Below are positions 32,895-41,553 of a stretch of DNA of 64,000 nt, in pieces. The stretch's first letter is position 1. Each line of letters begins with the position of its first letter. The position numbers and the translations under genes were made by a program. Under the pieces are notes generated by a model. It worked only from the letters and a program-made list of their open reading frames with translations, was not told the DNA's origin and searched no databases. This stretch comes from Alteromonas_E sp965248545 (lineage in GTDB: Bacteria > Pseudomonadota > Gammaproteobacteria > Enterobacterales > Alteromonadaceae), in the NCBI GenBank assembly GCA_965248545.1, contig OZ252110.1, positions 2,728,001 to 2,792,000 on the forward strand, written 5' to 3'.

Positions 32895-34058
32895 CTAGAT
32901 TCTGGCTTTTGCTAATGTCTGCATATCAGGGTTTGCAGCAAGTTTATTCGCATCGAGGAATTCTAAGTAATTCGATACATTATCTTTTCTGACTTGATCA
33001 TAGTTGGCGGCGTCATCCATCGTCCAACGACAGGCTTTGATCAGCGACTCAGCATCCATTTTTTCGACCTCTTTGTAATGGATTACTGGAATACCAGTTG
33101 TCACGGCTAATTCTTCGGTTCTCGAGTCGATACAAATTACTTTGCCGGGCACACCCGCCTGAATTGGCAGTGCAACCCCGTGATAACGAGGTCCGATAGC
33201 AAGCGTGAAGTGTCGAGAGTAGTGCATCCAGTTCTGAGCATCGGCAAAGAACACACCAAAGCTCTCAAACCAACGTTTGATACTGGTCCAGTTACCAATG
33301 CGAGAATACACTTGCTCTAGTCGCTTGACCTTGTTCGGCTCAATATTCTCTGTTTCACCAATGGCGAGCTGAATCAAAGTTTCAGGGTGCTGTAAAATGT
33401 AGTCACCGCGATTGTTTTCAACAATCTCTGTGAGCACTGATTCCAAGCTTGAAGACGGGTGCCAAGGATTTCCTGCAGCAGTCATTATTCTGTCGAACTG
33501 GGTTCGTTGTTGATGTTGATAACAACGCTGACCCAAACCATTTTGCAATGAAATAAACTGAGAGGGACAGCCAAATGGGGAAGAATCAACCCCATAATGT
33601 TCAAGGACTTCGCTTGAAAAGTTTCCACGAGTGATAACGTTTGATTGGCTTTCGTTTATCCTCAATGCTCGGGTTAGCTCCAAGAATTTCTTTGAGCCCG
33701 CGGGGATCTCTGGAATTGTTCCAATGGCATCACTCTGGGCACCTAGTCCAATAAAAGTGGTAGGTAAATCGAAATGTCGTAACCGATCAGCCCAGCCAGC
33801 TAAGTCGACATGAGAACCGATTTGATTTGCACAGCAGACAACAATGTGATCATAGTATTTGTTAACAGCCTTAGGATCGTCGCCCCAATACACGATGCCA
33901 ATATCATTATCGATGATATTTTGAATTCCTTCCACAAACGCAACATTACCAGTATTTCCTCCGGTAGCTGTCATCCATTCTTCAGAATTAGCTTCGAATA
34001 ATCTCGTCTTAATGAATTTTTCGATGTGAACTAAATTTGTAACTAGTCCAATTTTCAT
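32895..34058 (-). CDS. Polysaccharide pyruvyl transferase family protein
   Basis: 387 residues of the same family as the gene at 29269. It has GNTGNVAFVEGIQNIIDN near the N-terminus, FIGLGAQSDAIG, ITRGNFSSEVLEHYG, GCPSQFISL, and GPRYHGVALPIQAGVPGKVI as the C-terminal family motif. It is the first gene of the minus-strand trio. The two copies differ throughout, so they are old paralogues or act on different residues. Pyruvylation adds a negative charge to the polymer, which would fit sulfation, but other transfer activities are known for this fold. Confidence 0.78.
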   Translation of the reverse strand: MKIGLVTNLVHIEKFIKTRLFEANSEEWMTATGGNTGNVAFVEGIQNIIDNDIGIVYWGDDPKAVNKYYDHIVVCCANQIGSHVDLAGWADRLRHFDLPTTFIGLGAQSDAIGTIPEIPAGSKKFLELTRALRINESQSNVITRGNFSSEVLEHYGVDSSPFGCPSQFISLQNGLGQRCYQHQQRTQFDRIMTAAGNPWHPSSSLESVLTEIVENNRGDYILQHPETLIQLAIGETENIEPNKVKRLEQVYSRIGNWTSIKRWFESFGVFFADAQNWMHYSRHFTLAIGPRYHGVALPIQAGVPGKVICIDSRTEELAVTTGIPVIHYKEVEKMDAESLIKACRWTMDDAANYDQVRKDNVSNYLEFLDANKLAANPDMQTLAKARI

Positions 34059-34605
34059 TTTCTTTGTTGATCCTATTTTTTATGTGGTCAGGCAAGAGCG
34101 GGTTGCTCAAATTATTTTGATAAACCTTTTGGGCTAGTCTATCACCTTTGCCCCACAAGGTGTTTTTCCTATTGACATAATTTCAGTACGTTTGGTTTCA
34201 ATATTTTAAAAATATTAACGGTTGTGTCAGATCACTTTGTGCGCGCAGAGAAAGTCTGATTTCGCTATATGTTTAGGCAACTTTTCGATTCAGTCATCAC
34301 AGTTTTTTCCATCGAAGACTGTGCAACATAAGCTCTTGATTAGCTGCAAACTAGAGCAACCTCGGATCCTATCCCAACCTAGGGTGGTATGGAACGTGTT
34401 TTTAACTTTCAAAAATGAGTAATTCTACAGCCAATGGCTCATTTTGGGACAACAATAGTGATTGAAATTTGGCGGTTTTAGGCCAGTATTGGCGTTTGAC
34501 TCGATGTAGTAGACTAGTGTAATCAAATTGATTCAATACCAGCAATTATGCTAACTTAGCTCGGATTTTAAATACCTACCTAAGTTAACCGATAGGCCAA
34601 TCGTC
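34059..34605. other. Divergent intergenic region
   Basis: 547 A+T-rich bases between divergent polysaccharide genes. I see no gene. CACCTT at 34143-34148 and AAGGTG at 34157-34162 followed by TTTTT form a terminator-like hairpin on the plus strand. A second hairpin (AAAATGAG at 34412-34419 with CTCATTTT at 34438-34445) lies further on. TTGACT at 34496-34501 with TAATCA at 34520-34525 (18-base spacer) is a candidate promoter for the GT2 gene. Confidence 0.5.
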
Positions 34606-36321
34606 TTGAAAAAAATAAAATCTCTGGTGAAGAGGCTCATTGGGAGAGCCGATTCAAATGCGTTACCAATTACAATTGATATATGTGCCGAAACCGTAAG
34701 CGGCTTCGTCATAATCGGATGGTACTTTACTGAGAAAGTTAAGGAATTAACGATTGTAGACGAGCAGGGCAATACAGTTGACTCTAGCAAGACAGATGTA
34801 ACACGTGAAGATGTAATCGAGAAAGTCGGGCAACCAGCTCAGGGCTTTCAGTTGAGTTGGGTCACAGACAAACCATTGTCATCGATGAAACTCGCGATCG
34901 AGCTCGTGAGTGGAGAATCTAAGAAGGTAGGACTCAATTTAAGTGGTGGTAATGGCATGACATTACCGACAATGGTCGCTGGATCAAGCGGCGATGTGAG
35001 TGCATCAGCTCTTGCTGCCAACGCATCTTGTGAATTTGCGATTGTGTCAAGCTCTCACATTTACATTAGTGGCTGGCTATTAGATAGTGAAACTAGCATT
35101 GATGCATATTTGTGCAACAAAAAAGGTGAACCAGTAGCAAGTGTTACTCATCAACTTAGGCACGCGAGGTTGGACGTGCAAGAAGCGTTGTCCGGAAAGG
35201 CTAAGCTTTCTACTGGCTTTATGATGCTGCTCGAACGTCAAGAAGATAAACAGATTAACAGTAGTCTGTGTATGTCGATAGATATGAAAGGCCGAAAACG
35301 CTTACAGATTCCTGTAAACGAAGTTTTCTATACAGATGCAGATGCAATGTTGAATCTTCGCCGGTTGCTAAATACTTGGGCTCCACATAGACCTCAGCAT
35401 CTAGCGGCAGGCGAGATGTTTGAACCAATAATTCGCTCTCTATATCCCCCTGAACACAATGCAAACGTCAGACGGGAGGATTATCTAGATCCTGTACGCA
35501 ATCCTAGAGTATCGATTGTTATTCCACTATATGGTCGCTACGACTTTTTGAAATATCAGATGTCACACTTTAATCGGTACAACGGTTACAGAGATGTGGA
35601 AATCATCTATGTGGTGGATGATCCATCGATTTCAAAAGTTACGAAGGACCTAGCGAAGAGAGTAAGCCAGTTCGTAGAGCGACCTTTCAGTGTGTTGTAC
35701 TTGTCGGAAAATGTTGGTTTTGGCGCGGCCAATAATATTGGCGTGGAATACGCCAGAGCAGACACCTTGGTATTAATGAATTCTGACGTACTGCCCAAAG
35801 GTCCCGATTGGCTAGAAAATATGCTATCGGTCTCTTCAGACGAAAACGTCGGTATTGTTGGGGCTAGGCTTTTGTATGAAGACGGTACTATCCAGCACGA
35901 TGGGATGGCGCCTTATACAGTGCCCGAGTACCCGGGTCTGTACTTTAATGACCATCCTATGAAAGGTTGGCCAAAAAGTCTGACAACGCATACGAAAGTT
36001 GTTGAAGAGTGCCCGTTATTGACTGCAGCTGTGTGGATGTTAAAGAAGTCACTCTATGAATCTGTAGGGGGATTTGACCCTGTGTATGTATTGGGTGACT
36101 TTGAAGATTCTGATTTTTGTTTCAAAGTTTTAGAACTGGGCAAGACAAATTACATTCATCACGGCGCTGAGTTGTACCATTTAGAGCGACAAAGCCAAAA
36201 CTTGGTTGAATCTGGAGGATGGAAGCATAACGTCACAATACTAAACGCACTAACATTCAATAAACGTTGGGGCAATCAAATAAGTGAATTAGCTAAATCT
36301 GGAGCAGATGAAATTGAATAG
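34606..36321 (+). CDS. GT2 family glycosyltransferase with N-terminal extension
   Basis: 571 residues. From VSIVIPLYGRYDFLKY (near residue 301) it is a GT-A family 2 enzyme, with IIYVVDD, LSENVGFGAANNIG, LMNSDVLPKG as the DXD-type motif (near 392) and LGDFEDSDFCFKV near 502. The first 290 residues contain two beta-rich repeats (FVIIGWYFTEK, IYISGWLLDSE) that may be a carbohydrate-related module. The start is a TTG at 34606 preceded by ATAGG; no ATG or GTG is near. The following GT4 gene overlaps it by 14 bases. Confidence 0.8.
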   Translation: MKKIKSLVKRLIGRADSNALPITIDICAETVSGFVIIGWYFTEKVKELTIVDEQGNTVDSSKTDVTREDVIEKVGQPAQGFQLSWVTDKPLSSMKLAIELVSGESKKVGLNLSGGNGMTLPTMVAGSSGDVSASALAANASCEFAIVSSSHIYISGWLLDSETSIDAYLCNKKGEPVASVTHQLRHARLDVQEALSGKAKLSTGFMMLLERQEDKQINSSLCMSIDMKGRKRLQIPVNEVFYTDADAMLNLRRLLNTWAPHRPQHLAAGEMFEPIIRSLYPPEHNANVRREDYLDPVRNPRVSIVIPLYGRYDFLKYQMSHFNRYNGYRDVEIIYVVDDPSISKVTKDLAKRVSQFVERPFSVLYLSENVGFGAANNIGVEYARADTLVLMNSDVLPKGPDWLENMLSVSSDENVGIVGARLLYEDGTIQHDGMAPYTVPEYPGLYFNDHPMKGWPKSLTTHTKVVEECPLLTAAVWMLKKSLYESVGGFDPVYVLGDFEDSDFCFKVLELGKTNYIHHGAELYHLERQSQNLVESGGWKHNVTILNALTFNKRWGNQISELAKSGADEIE

Positions 36322-37525
36322 AGTTGCTTTTATCTCACATGGACACCCTGATCTCAGCAAAGGGGGCGCAGAAGTCGCGTCGTGGAATCTGTATAAGCTA
36401 TTACAGTCTGAGGGCGTAGAATGTCTCTATATTGCGAGAGCTGATGAAACCAGCCATGGAAGTTCAACATTTTCGCAACGAGGAGAAGAAGTACTTTTCC
36501 ATACTGGAATGCATGAGTGGTTCGCTTTAAATACATATAACACCGGTAAGTTATTCAAGGATCTGGGTAAAATGCTGAAAAGCTTTAACCCCGATATTGT
36601 GCATGTGCATCATTACGCGCACATGGGGATAGAGATTTTCAGTGCTATCAAGCGCGCGCTACCTGAAGCCAAATTAGTCTTTACCATTCATGAGTTTATG
36701 GCGATGTGTTTGCACAATGGTCAAATGGTGACAAAAAATGGCTTTAAGCTATGCAACAAAGCGGTTTATGCTGATTGCCATAACTGCTTTCCACAACACT
36801 CGCCCGGCGACTTTTTTCTCCGCCAACAATTTATTCTGGACCAGTTTGCGTATGTTGACGAGTTCGTTGCTCCCAGCCATTTCTTGGCCGAACGTTATGT
36901 CGAATGGGGTATTCCGGAACAAAAGATGCATGTGATTGAAAATGTGTTGCCCGATGTTGAACCAATTCCTCCTCGTAAGTTGAGTGCAGATGAAAAACGT
37001 TATCGGTTTGCATTTTTTGGCCAAGTCAATCCATATAAAGGTATCGATCTCTTGCTTCAGGCAGTTGCAATGCTGCCGGATGAGATTAGATCACAATTTC
37101 GCTTGGATATTCATGGTGCCAATTTGGACATTCAAGAGAGTAGTTTTAAAACTAAAGTCACTGAGCTGCTTGAAGAGGTTAAAGATGTTGTTCACATCCG
37201 CGGTCAGTACGAGCCTGAGCAGTTGCCAAGCCGAATGGCTGAATGTGATTGGGTCATAATTCCGTCAATATGGTGGGAAAACTCACCTGTTGTAATTCAA
37301 GAGGCAATCCGCTTTGGACGTCCATTAATTGGCGCAAACATTGGTGGCATGAAAGAAAAAATTGAAAATATTGCCGGCATGACATTCGAAGCGCGGAGCG
37401 CTGCTTCACTTGCGGATAAAATCACTCAAGCGGTGGAACCGTCGGTGTTTGATCATTGGCAGAGTAAATTAGCTGAGCACAGCTGTGCGAAATCTGCGCA
37501 TTTGCAGTTTTTACAAAGTCTATAA
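36308..37525 (+). CDS. GT4 family glycosyltransferase
   Basis: 405-residue GT-B enzyme. It has an N-terminal Gly-rich KGGAEVASWNL segment (near residue 19), VHVHHYAHMG and VFTIHEFMAMC in the acceptor half, FAFFGQVNPYKGIDLLLQAV at the start of the donor half (near 233) and PSIWWENSPVVIQEAI with a Glu-rich donor site (near 318). It overlaps the previous gene by 14 bases, so the two are coupled. The donor sugar is unknown; UDP-glucuronate is possible given the next gene. Confidence 0.85.
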   Translation: MKLNRVAFISHGHPDLSKGGAEVASWNLYKLLQSEGVECLYIARADETSHGSSTFSQRGEEVLFHTGMHEWFALNTYNTGKLFKDLGKMLKSFNPDIVHVHHYAHMGIEIFSAIKRALPEAKLVFTIHEFMAMCLHNGQMVTKNGFKLCNKAVYADCHNCFPQHSPGDFFLRQQFILDQFAYVDEFVAPSHFLAERYVEWGIPEQKMHVIENVLPDVEPIPPRKLSADEKRYRFAFFGQVNPYKGIDLLLQAVAMLPDEIRSQFRLDIHGANLDIQESSFKTKVTELLEEVKDVVHIRGQYEPEQLPSRMAECDWVIIPSIWWENSPVVIQEAIRFGRPLIGANIGGMKEKIENIAGMTFEARSAASLADKITQAVEPSVFDHWQSKLAEHSCAKSAHLQFLQSL

Positions 37526-37606
37526 GGCTGTTACATAAAACTGTCTCATAGGAAGTGTAGTGTCATAGCGCTGTGCCAACAGGTAGTAAAAAGGAGTTAG
37601 TAGGCT

Positions 37607-38953
37607 ATGCGAGTAACAGTTTTTGGCATTGGGTACGTAGGACTCGTGCAGGCCGCGGTTTTAGCTGAGGTCGGTCATGATGTCGTTTGTGTCGACGTGG
37701 ATGAGAAGAAGGTAGACGGGCTCAAGCAAGGTATTATTCCAATCTATGAACCGGGGTTATCGCCTCTCGTGACCAGCAATTACGAAGCGGGCGGCTTGAG
37801 GTTTACCACTGACGCAGCAGAGGGAATTGATCACGCAAGTGTCATTTTTATCGCTGTCGGCACGCCTCCTGACGAAGATGGTTCAGCCGATTTAAAATAT
37901 GTGTTGGCGGTTGCAGAAACGATAGCAACACATATGGGAAACCATAAAGTTATCGTCAATAAGTCTACTGTCCCGGTTGGCACCGCCGATCGCGTAAGCG
38001 CAAAAGTTTCTGAGACACTCGCAAAGCGAGACGTTGAGTTGACATTTGACGTTGTATCGAACCCTGAGTTTTTAAAAGAGGGGGCTGCTGTCGGTGATTG
38101 TATGCGCCCTGACCGAATCATCATTGGTACCAACAGCCAAAAGGCTGAACGCCGATTACGTGAGCTCTACGCGCCATTCAACCGCAATCATGATCGTGTC
38201 ATTCTGATGGATGTCAGAAGCGCGGAATTAACCAAGTACGCGGCAAACTGCATGTTGGCAACCAAAATCAGCTTCATGAATGAAATGGCCAATTTGGCCG
38301 AACATTTTGGCGCCGATATTGAGTGTATCCGCCGCGGTATTGGTTCTGACCCTCGTATTGGTTATCAATTTATCTACCCTGGTTGCGGTTACGGCGGCTC
38401 ATGCTTCCCCAAAGATGTGCAGGCGCTCGCTCGTAGTGCATCGGCGGTTGGTTTTGATGCGAAAATATTAAATGCTGTCGAAGCCGTCAATTATCGACAG
38501 AAAGACAAGTTGTTCGACTACGTGATGTCACATTTTGATGGCGACATAAAAGGCAAGACATTTGCTGTATGGGGGTTGGCATTCAAGCCCAACACCGACG
38601 ATATGCGAGAAGCGTCTAGCCGAGTAGTCATGGAAGCTTTATGGAATGCTGGTGCTAACGTGCAAGCGTTTGACCCTGAAGCGATGGAAGAGACGCAGCG
38701 TATCTATGGTGAGCGCGAGGATCTCAGACTGGTTGGTACCAAAGAAAGTGCGTTAATTGGTGCAGATGCGCTGATTGTGTGCACTGAATGGCAATCTTTC
38801 AGAGCGCCAGATTTTGATACACTAAAGGAAAAATTGGTTGATGGTGTAATTTTTGATGGTCGTAATTTATATGAACCCGACTTGATGTTGGAATACGGTT
38901 TGCATTATTACGGTATCGGAAGGGGATTATCAGTTAAGGAAAAAGTTCTATGA
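37607..38953 (+). CDS. ugd: UDP-glucose 6-dehydrogenase
   Basis: Oxidises UDP-glucose to UDP-glucuronate with two NAD+. The N-terminal loop is GIGYVGL (residues 7-13), followed by VGTPPDEDG, a central SNPEFLKEGAA segment and the catalytic GYGGSCFPKD with Cys near residue 266. Length 448, normal for the family. AAGGAG lies upstream of the ATG. It is followed by galU with a four-base overlap, so the pair channels glucose-1-phosphate to UDP-glucuronate for the polysaccharide. Confidence 0.95.
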   Translation: MRVTVFGIGYVGLVQAAVLAEVGHDVVCVDVDEKKVDGLKQGIIPIYEPGLSPLVTSNYEAGGLRFTTDAAEGIDHASVIFIAVGTPPDEDGSADLKYVLAVAETIATHMGNHKVIVNKSTVPVGTADRVSAKVSETLAKRDVELTFDVVSNPEFLKEGAAVGDCMRPDRIIIGTNSQKAERRLRELYAPFNRNHDRVILMDVRSAELTKYAANCMLATKISFMNEMANLAEHFGADIECIRRGIGSDPRIGYQFIYPGCGYGGSCFPKDVQALARSASAVGFDAKILNAVEAVNYRQKDKLFDYVMSHFDGDIKGKTFAVWGLAFKPNTDDMREASSRVVMEALWNAGANVQAFDPEAMEETQRIYGEREDLRLVGTKESALIGADALIVCTEWQSFRAPDFDTLKEKLVDGVIFDGRNLYEPDLMLEYGLHYYGIGRGLSVKEKVL

Positions 38954-39849
38954 GTCAAGTTAAGAAAGCCGTTATTCCTGTGGCTGGGTTAGGGACGCGA
39001 ATGTTGCCGGCGACTAAAGCTATCCCAAAGGAGATGTTACCGGTTGTCGACAAACCACTTATTCAATATGTGGTTGCAGAGTGTGTAAAAGCGGGCTTAA
39101 AACAGATTGTACTGGTCACTCATGCGAGTAAAAATAGTATCGAAAACCACTTTGATACGTCGTTTGAGCTGGAGGCGACCTTAGAAAAGCGCGTAAAACG
39201 TCAATTACTCGAGGATGTGCAGGCGATATGTCCAAAAGACGTAACCATCATGCATGTACGCCAAGGTGTTGCGAATGGTTTGGGACACGCAATTATGTGT
39301 GCTCAACCCCTTGTTGGCAATGAACCGTTTGCAGTTGTATTGCCTGACGTCATTATCGACGACGCAGCCAGTGACCCCAAAAAAGACAATTTGGCCGATA
39401 TGGTGGCAAAGTTTAATACCAGCCGTGTGAGCCAAGTAATGGTTGAACAGGTACCGGATGAAGATGTCAGCAAGTTCGGTATCGTTGATTTGGATGGTAC
39501 TGATATTGAACCGGGACAAGCGGCAAAGATCCATAAAATGGTAGAAAAGCCACCATTGGATGAGGCTCCGTCGAATTTATCTGTTGTAGGTCGATACGTT
39601 TTATCTGAAAAGATATGGGATCTTCTTGAATTCACACCGCCAGGAGCGGGTGGTGAAATCCAATTGACGGATGCTATTTCATCATTGATGAATTTGGAAC
39701 AAGTTGATGCTTATTACATGAAGGGTAAGAGTCATGATTGCGGCAGTAAACTAGGTTATATGAAAGCCAATGTTGAATATGCAATGCGGCACCCTGAACT
39801 GAAAGAAGAGTTTATCGCTTACCTCAAAGAGTTAACCGCGGCAGAGTAA
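38950..39849 (+). CDS. galU: UTP-glucose-1-phosphate uridylyltransferase
   Basis: Makes UDP-glucose from UTP and glucose-1-phosphate. The N-terminal motif is GLGTRMLPATKAIPKEMLP, followed by VEKPP and the GGEIQLTDAI stretch, all characteristic of GalU. Length 299, as in the family. It overlaps ugd by four bases and ends at a strong hairpin terminator, so ugd-galU closes the second polysaccharide block. Confidence 0.95.
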   Translation: MSQVKKAVIPVAGLGTRMLPATKAIPKEMLPVVDKPLIQYVVAECVKAGLKQIVLVTHASKNSIENHFDTSFELEATLEKRVKRQLLEDVQAICPKDVTIMHVRQGVANGLGHAIMCAQPLVGNEPFAVVLPDVIIDDAASDPKKDNLADMVAKFNTSRVSQVMVEQVPDEDVSKFGIVDLDGTDIEPGQAAKIHKMVEKPPLDEAPSNLSVVGRYVLSEKIWDLLEFTPPGAGGEIQLTDAISSLMNLEQVDAYYMKGKSHDCGSKLGYMKANVEYAMRHPELKEEFIAYLKELTAAE

Positions 39850-39864
39850 AACGTTTTGTGCTTG

Positions 39865-39897
39865 AAACCCCAACAACTAGTGTTGTTGGGGTTTTTT
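39865..39897 (+). terminator. Rho-independent terminator after galU
   Basis: AAACCCCAACAAC at 39865-39877 pairs with GTTGTTGGGGTTT at 39882-39894 around a TAGT loop. The stem is 13 bp and is followed by more T. It ends the ugd-galU transcript just before the convergent comEA-like gene. Confidence 0.92.
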
Positions 39898-39913
39898 ACA
39901 TCTAGCGCAAGTG

Positions 39914-40219
39914 TCACTCTTCAACTTTAATCTGCGCTTCTAAACGCTCAACCATTTTCATACCAATGCCTTTGACCTCTGCGAGTTGTTCGATATGGTG
40001 AAACTTTCCCATGGTCTTGCGGTATTCCAATATTGCCAGTGCTTTCGATTGACCGATACCTTTGAGTGACGTGAGTTGCTCTAATGTTGCAGTATTGAGA
40101 TCGACTACTGACGGCTGTTGAACGACGACATTGGGTTTTTCGTCTGCAGCCAAGGTTGGATTGCTTGCGCCTAATAAAGCAAGACTCAGTAGCATTCCAG
40201 TTGCCATTAGTTTTTTCAT
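39914..40219 (-). CDS. ComEA-family helix-hairpin-helix protein
   Basis: 101-residue exported protein with a signal peptide (MKKLMATGMLLSLALLGASNP) and a C-terminal helix-hairpin-helix pair: LNTATLEQLTSLKGIGQSKA followed by HIEQLAEVKGIGMKMVERL. Gram-negative ComEA proteins of this size bind incoming DNA in the periplasm during natural transformation. It stands alone between the galU terminator and the isocitrate dehydrogenase terminator. Whether the strain is competent cannot be judged from this window. Confidence 0.85.
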   Translation of the reverse strand: MKKLMATGMLLSLALLGASNPTLAADEKPNVVVQQPSVVDLNTATLEQLTSLKGIGQSKALAILEYRKTMGKFHHIEQLAEVKGIGMKMVERLEAQIKVEE

Positions 40220-40274
40220 AACAATTCTCCGTTTGTTGTTAACCCATGGTAAATAGGGCGTGTGCTAAGGCTCA

Positions 40275-40295
40275 TTGAGCAAAGAATTAGCTCAA
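40275..40295. repeat. Small inverted repeat upstream of comEA-like gene
   Basis: TTGAGC at 40275-40280 and GCTCAA at 40290-40295 pair with a nine-base loop, and outer flanks (CTAAGGCT, AGCCTAG) pair imperfectly to extend the stem. It lies in the comEA upstream region on the minus strand. It could be a regulatory hairpin. Confidence 0.3.
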
Positions 40296-40380
40296 CGAGT
40301 AGTAGCCTAGTGCAGCTAATAGTATTTGTGGAGATCAGGTTTCGGCCAGTTTGACGTGTTAGCCAAGGTTCAGGCAAAAA

Positions 40381-40404
40381 AAACCACCCAGGAAAGGGTG
40401 GTTT
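40381..40404 (-). terminator. Rho-independent terminator of the isocitrate dehydrogenase gene
   Basis: On the minus strand AAACCACCC (from 40404) and GGGTGGTTT (to 40381) pair around a six-base loop and run into a T tract given by A on the plus strand at 40376-40383. It lies 26 bases after the end of the dehydrogenase gene. Confidence 0.88.
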
Positions 40405-40429
40405 TAGTTAGGGTAAAGGGGCTTGCGCT

Positions 40430-41437
40430 TTATAAACGATCTAACACTGCCTGAGTGAATTCAGTGGTGCCTGATTCGCCGCCTAGATCACGCGTTGTCC
40501 GATCACCTGACTCGATAACATCCTTAAGCGCAGTGCGAATCGCATTTGCTTTGTCTGCCATGTTTAGGTATTCCAGCATTTGCACAGCCGCTAGAATGAC
40601 AGATGTTGGGTTAGCCAAGTTCTTGCCTGCAATGTCAGGTGCTGAGCCGTGAACGGCCTCGAAAATCGCACAATCTTCACCAATATTTGCACCAGGGGCC
40701 ATTCCAAGTCCGCCAACCAAACCCGCACAAAGGTCAGACAATATGTCACCGAATAGATTGGTGGTAACAATGACGTCAAACTGGTGGGGATTCATTACCA
40801 ACTGCATACAACAATTGTCGACGATCATCTCTGCAGATTCGATATCGGGATAACGTTCGCCAACTTCACGCGCAACTTTTAAGAACAAACCCGAGGTAGA
40901 CTTGAGGATATTGGCTTTGTGAACCGCCGTGACTTTCTTACGACCTTCTCGGCGTGCTAGTTCGTATGCGAAGGTAACGATTTTCTCAGCGCCTTCACGC
41001 GTGATTTTACTCATCGCTTCCGCTTCTGAACCGTCTTCAGATACGACTTGGCCTAAACCAGAGTACATACCTTGCGTATTTTCACGCACAGTAATGATAT
41101 CGATATCTTCGTAGCGAGCTTTGGTGCCTTTGAAAGATAATACGGGACGCAAATTCGCGTACAATTTAAATTGCTTACGCAGGCTTACATTTATTGAAGT
41201 AAAACCTTCGCCTACAGGAGTCGTCAGTGGCCCTTTAAGCGCGACTTTATTCTTTGCGATTAGGTCCAAAGTGTCTTGCGGAAGCAATTCGCCATGGTTC
41301 TCGAGCGCCATTAAGCCCGCGTCGGCGTAATCATACACAAAGTCACAGCCCACTTTTTCTAAAATTTTGATGGTTGCATCAATAATGTCTGGACCGATGC
41401 CGTCACCACGAATAACCGTGATACGTTGCTGTGTCAT
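40430..41437 (-). CDS. NAD-dependent isocitrate dehydrogenase
   Basis: Beta-decarboxylating dehydrogenase of 335 residues, in the TCA cycle. The N-terminal GDGIGPDI motif and the SINVSLRKQFKLYANLRPVL substrate helix, with the Ser-x-Asn pair, favour isocitrate over isopropylmalate. The NLFGDILSDLCAGLVGGLG and HGSAPDIAGKNLANP stretches are the usual metal and NAD sites. It is monocistronic with its own terminator. Isopropylmalate or homoisocitrate dehydrogenase is the alternative, but the substrate helix makes it less likely. Confidence 0.85.
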   Translation of the reverse strand: MTQQRITVIRGDGIGPDIIDATIKILEKVGCDFVYDYADAGLMALENHGELLPQDTLDLIAKNKVALKGPLTTPVGEGFTSINVSLRKQFKLYANLRPVLSFKGTKARYEDIDIITVRENTQGMYSGLGQVVSEDGSEAEAMSKITREGAEKIVTFAYELARREGRKKVTAVHKANILKSTSGLFLKVAREVGERYPDIESAEMIVDNCCMQLVMNPHQFDVIVTTNLFGDILSDLCAGLVGGLGMAPGANIGEDCAIFEAVHGSAPDIAGKNLANPTSVILAAVQMLEYLNMADKANAIRTALKDVIESGDRTTRDLGGESGTTEFTQAVLDRL

Positions 41438-41553
41438 GAAATTTCCTCTTTATTCAGTGTTTCTGTCGAAACTCGCTATTTTACTGCATAGCGTGGTTGT
41501 CGAACAGAGCATATCTCGGAAATAAATAGCGTTAATAGTGTCGACCAACACTT

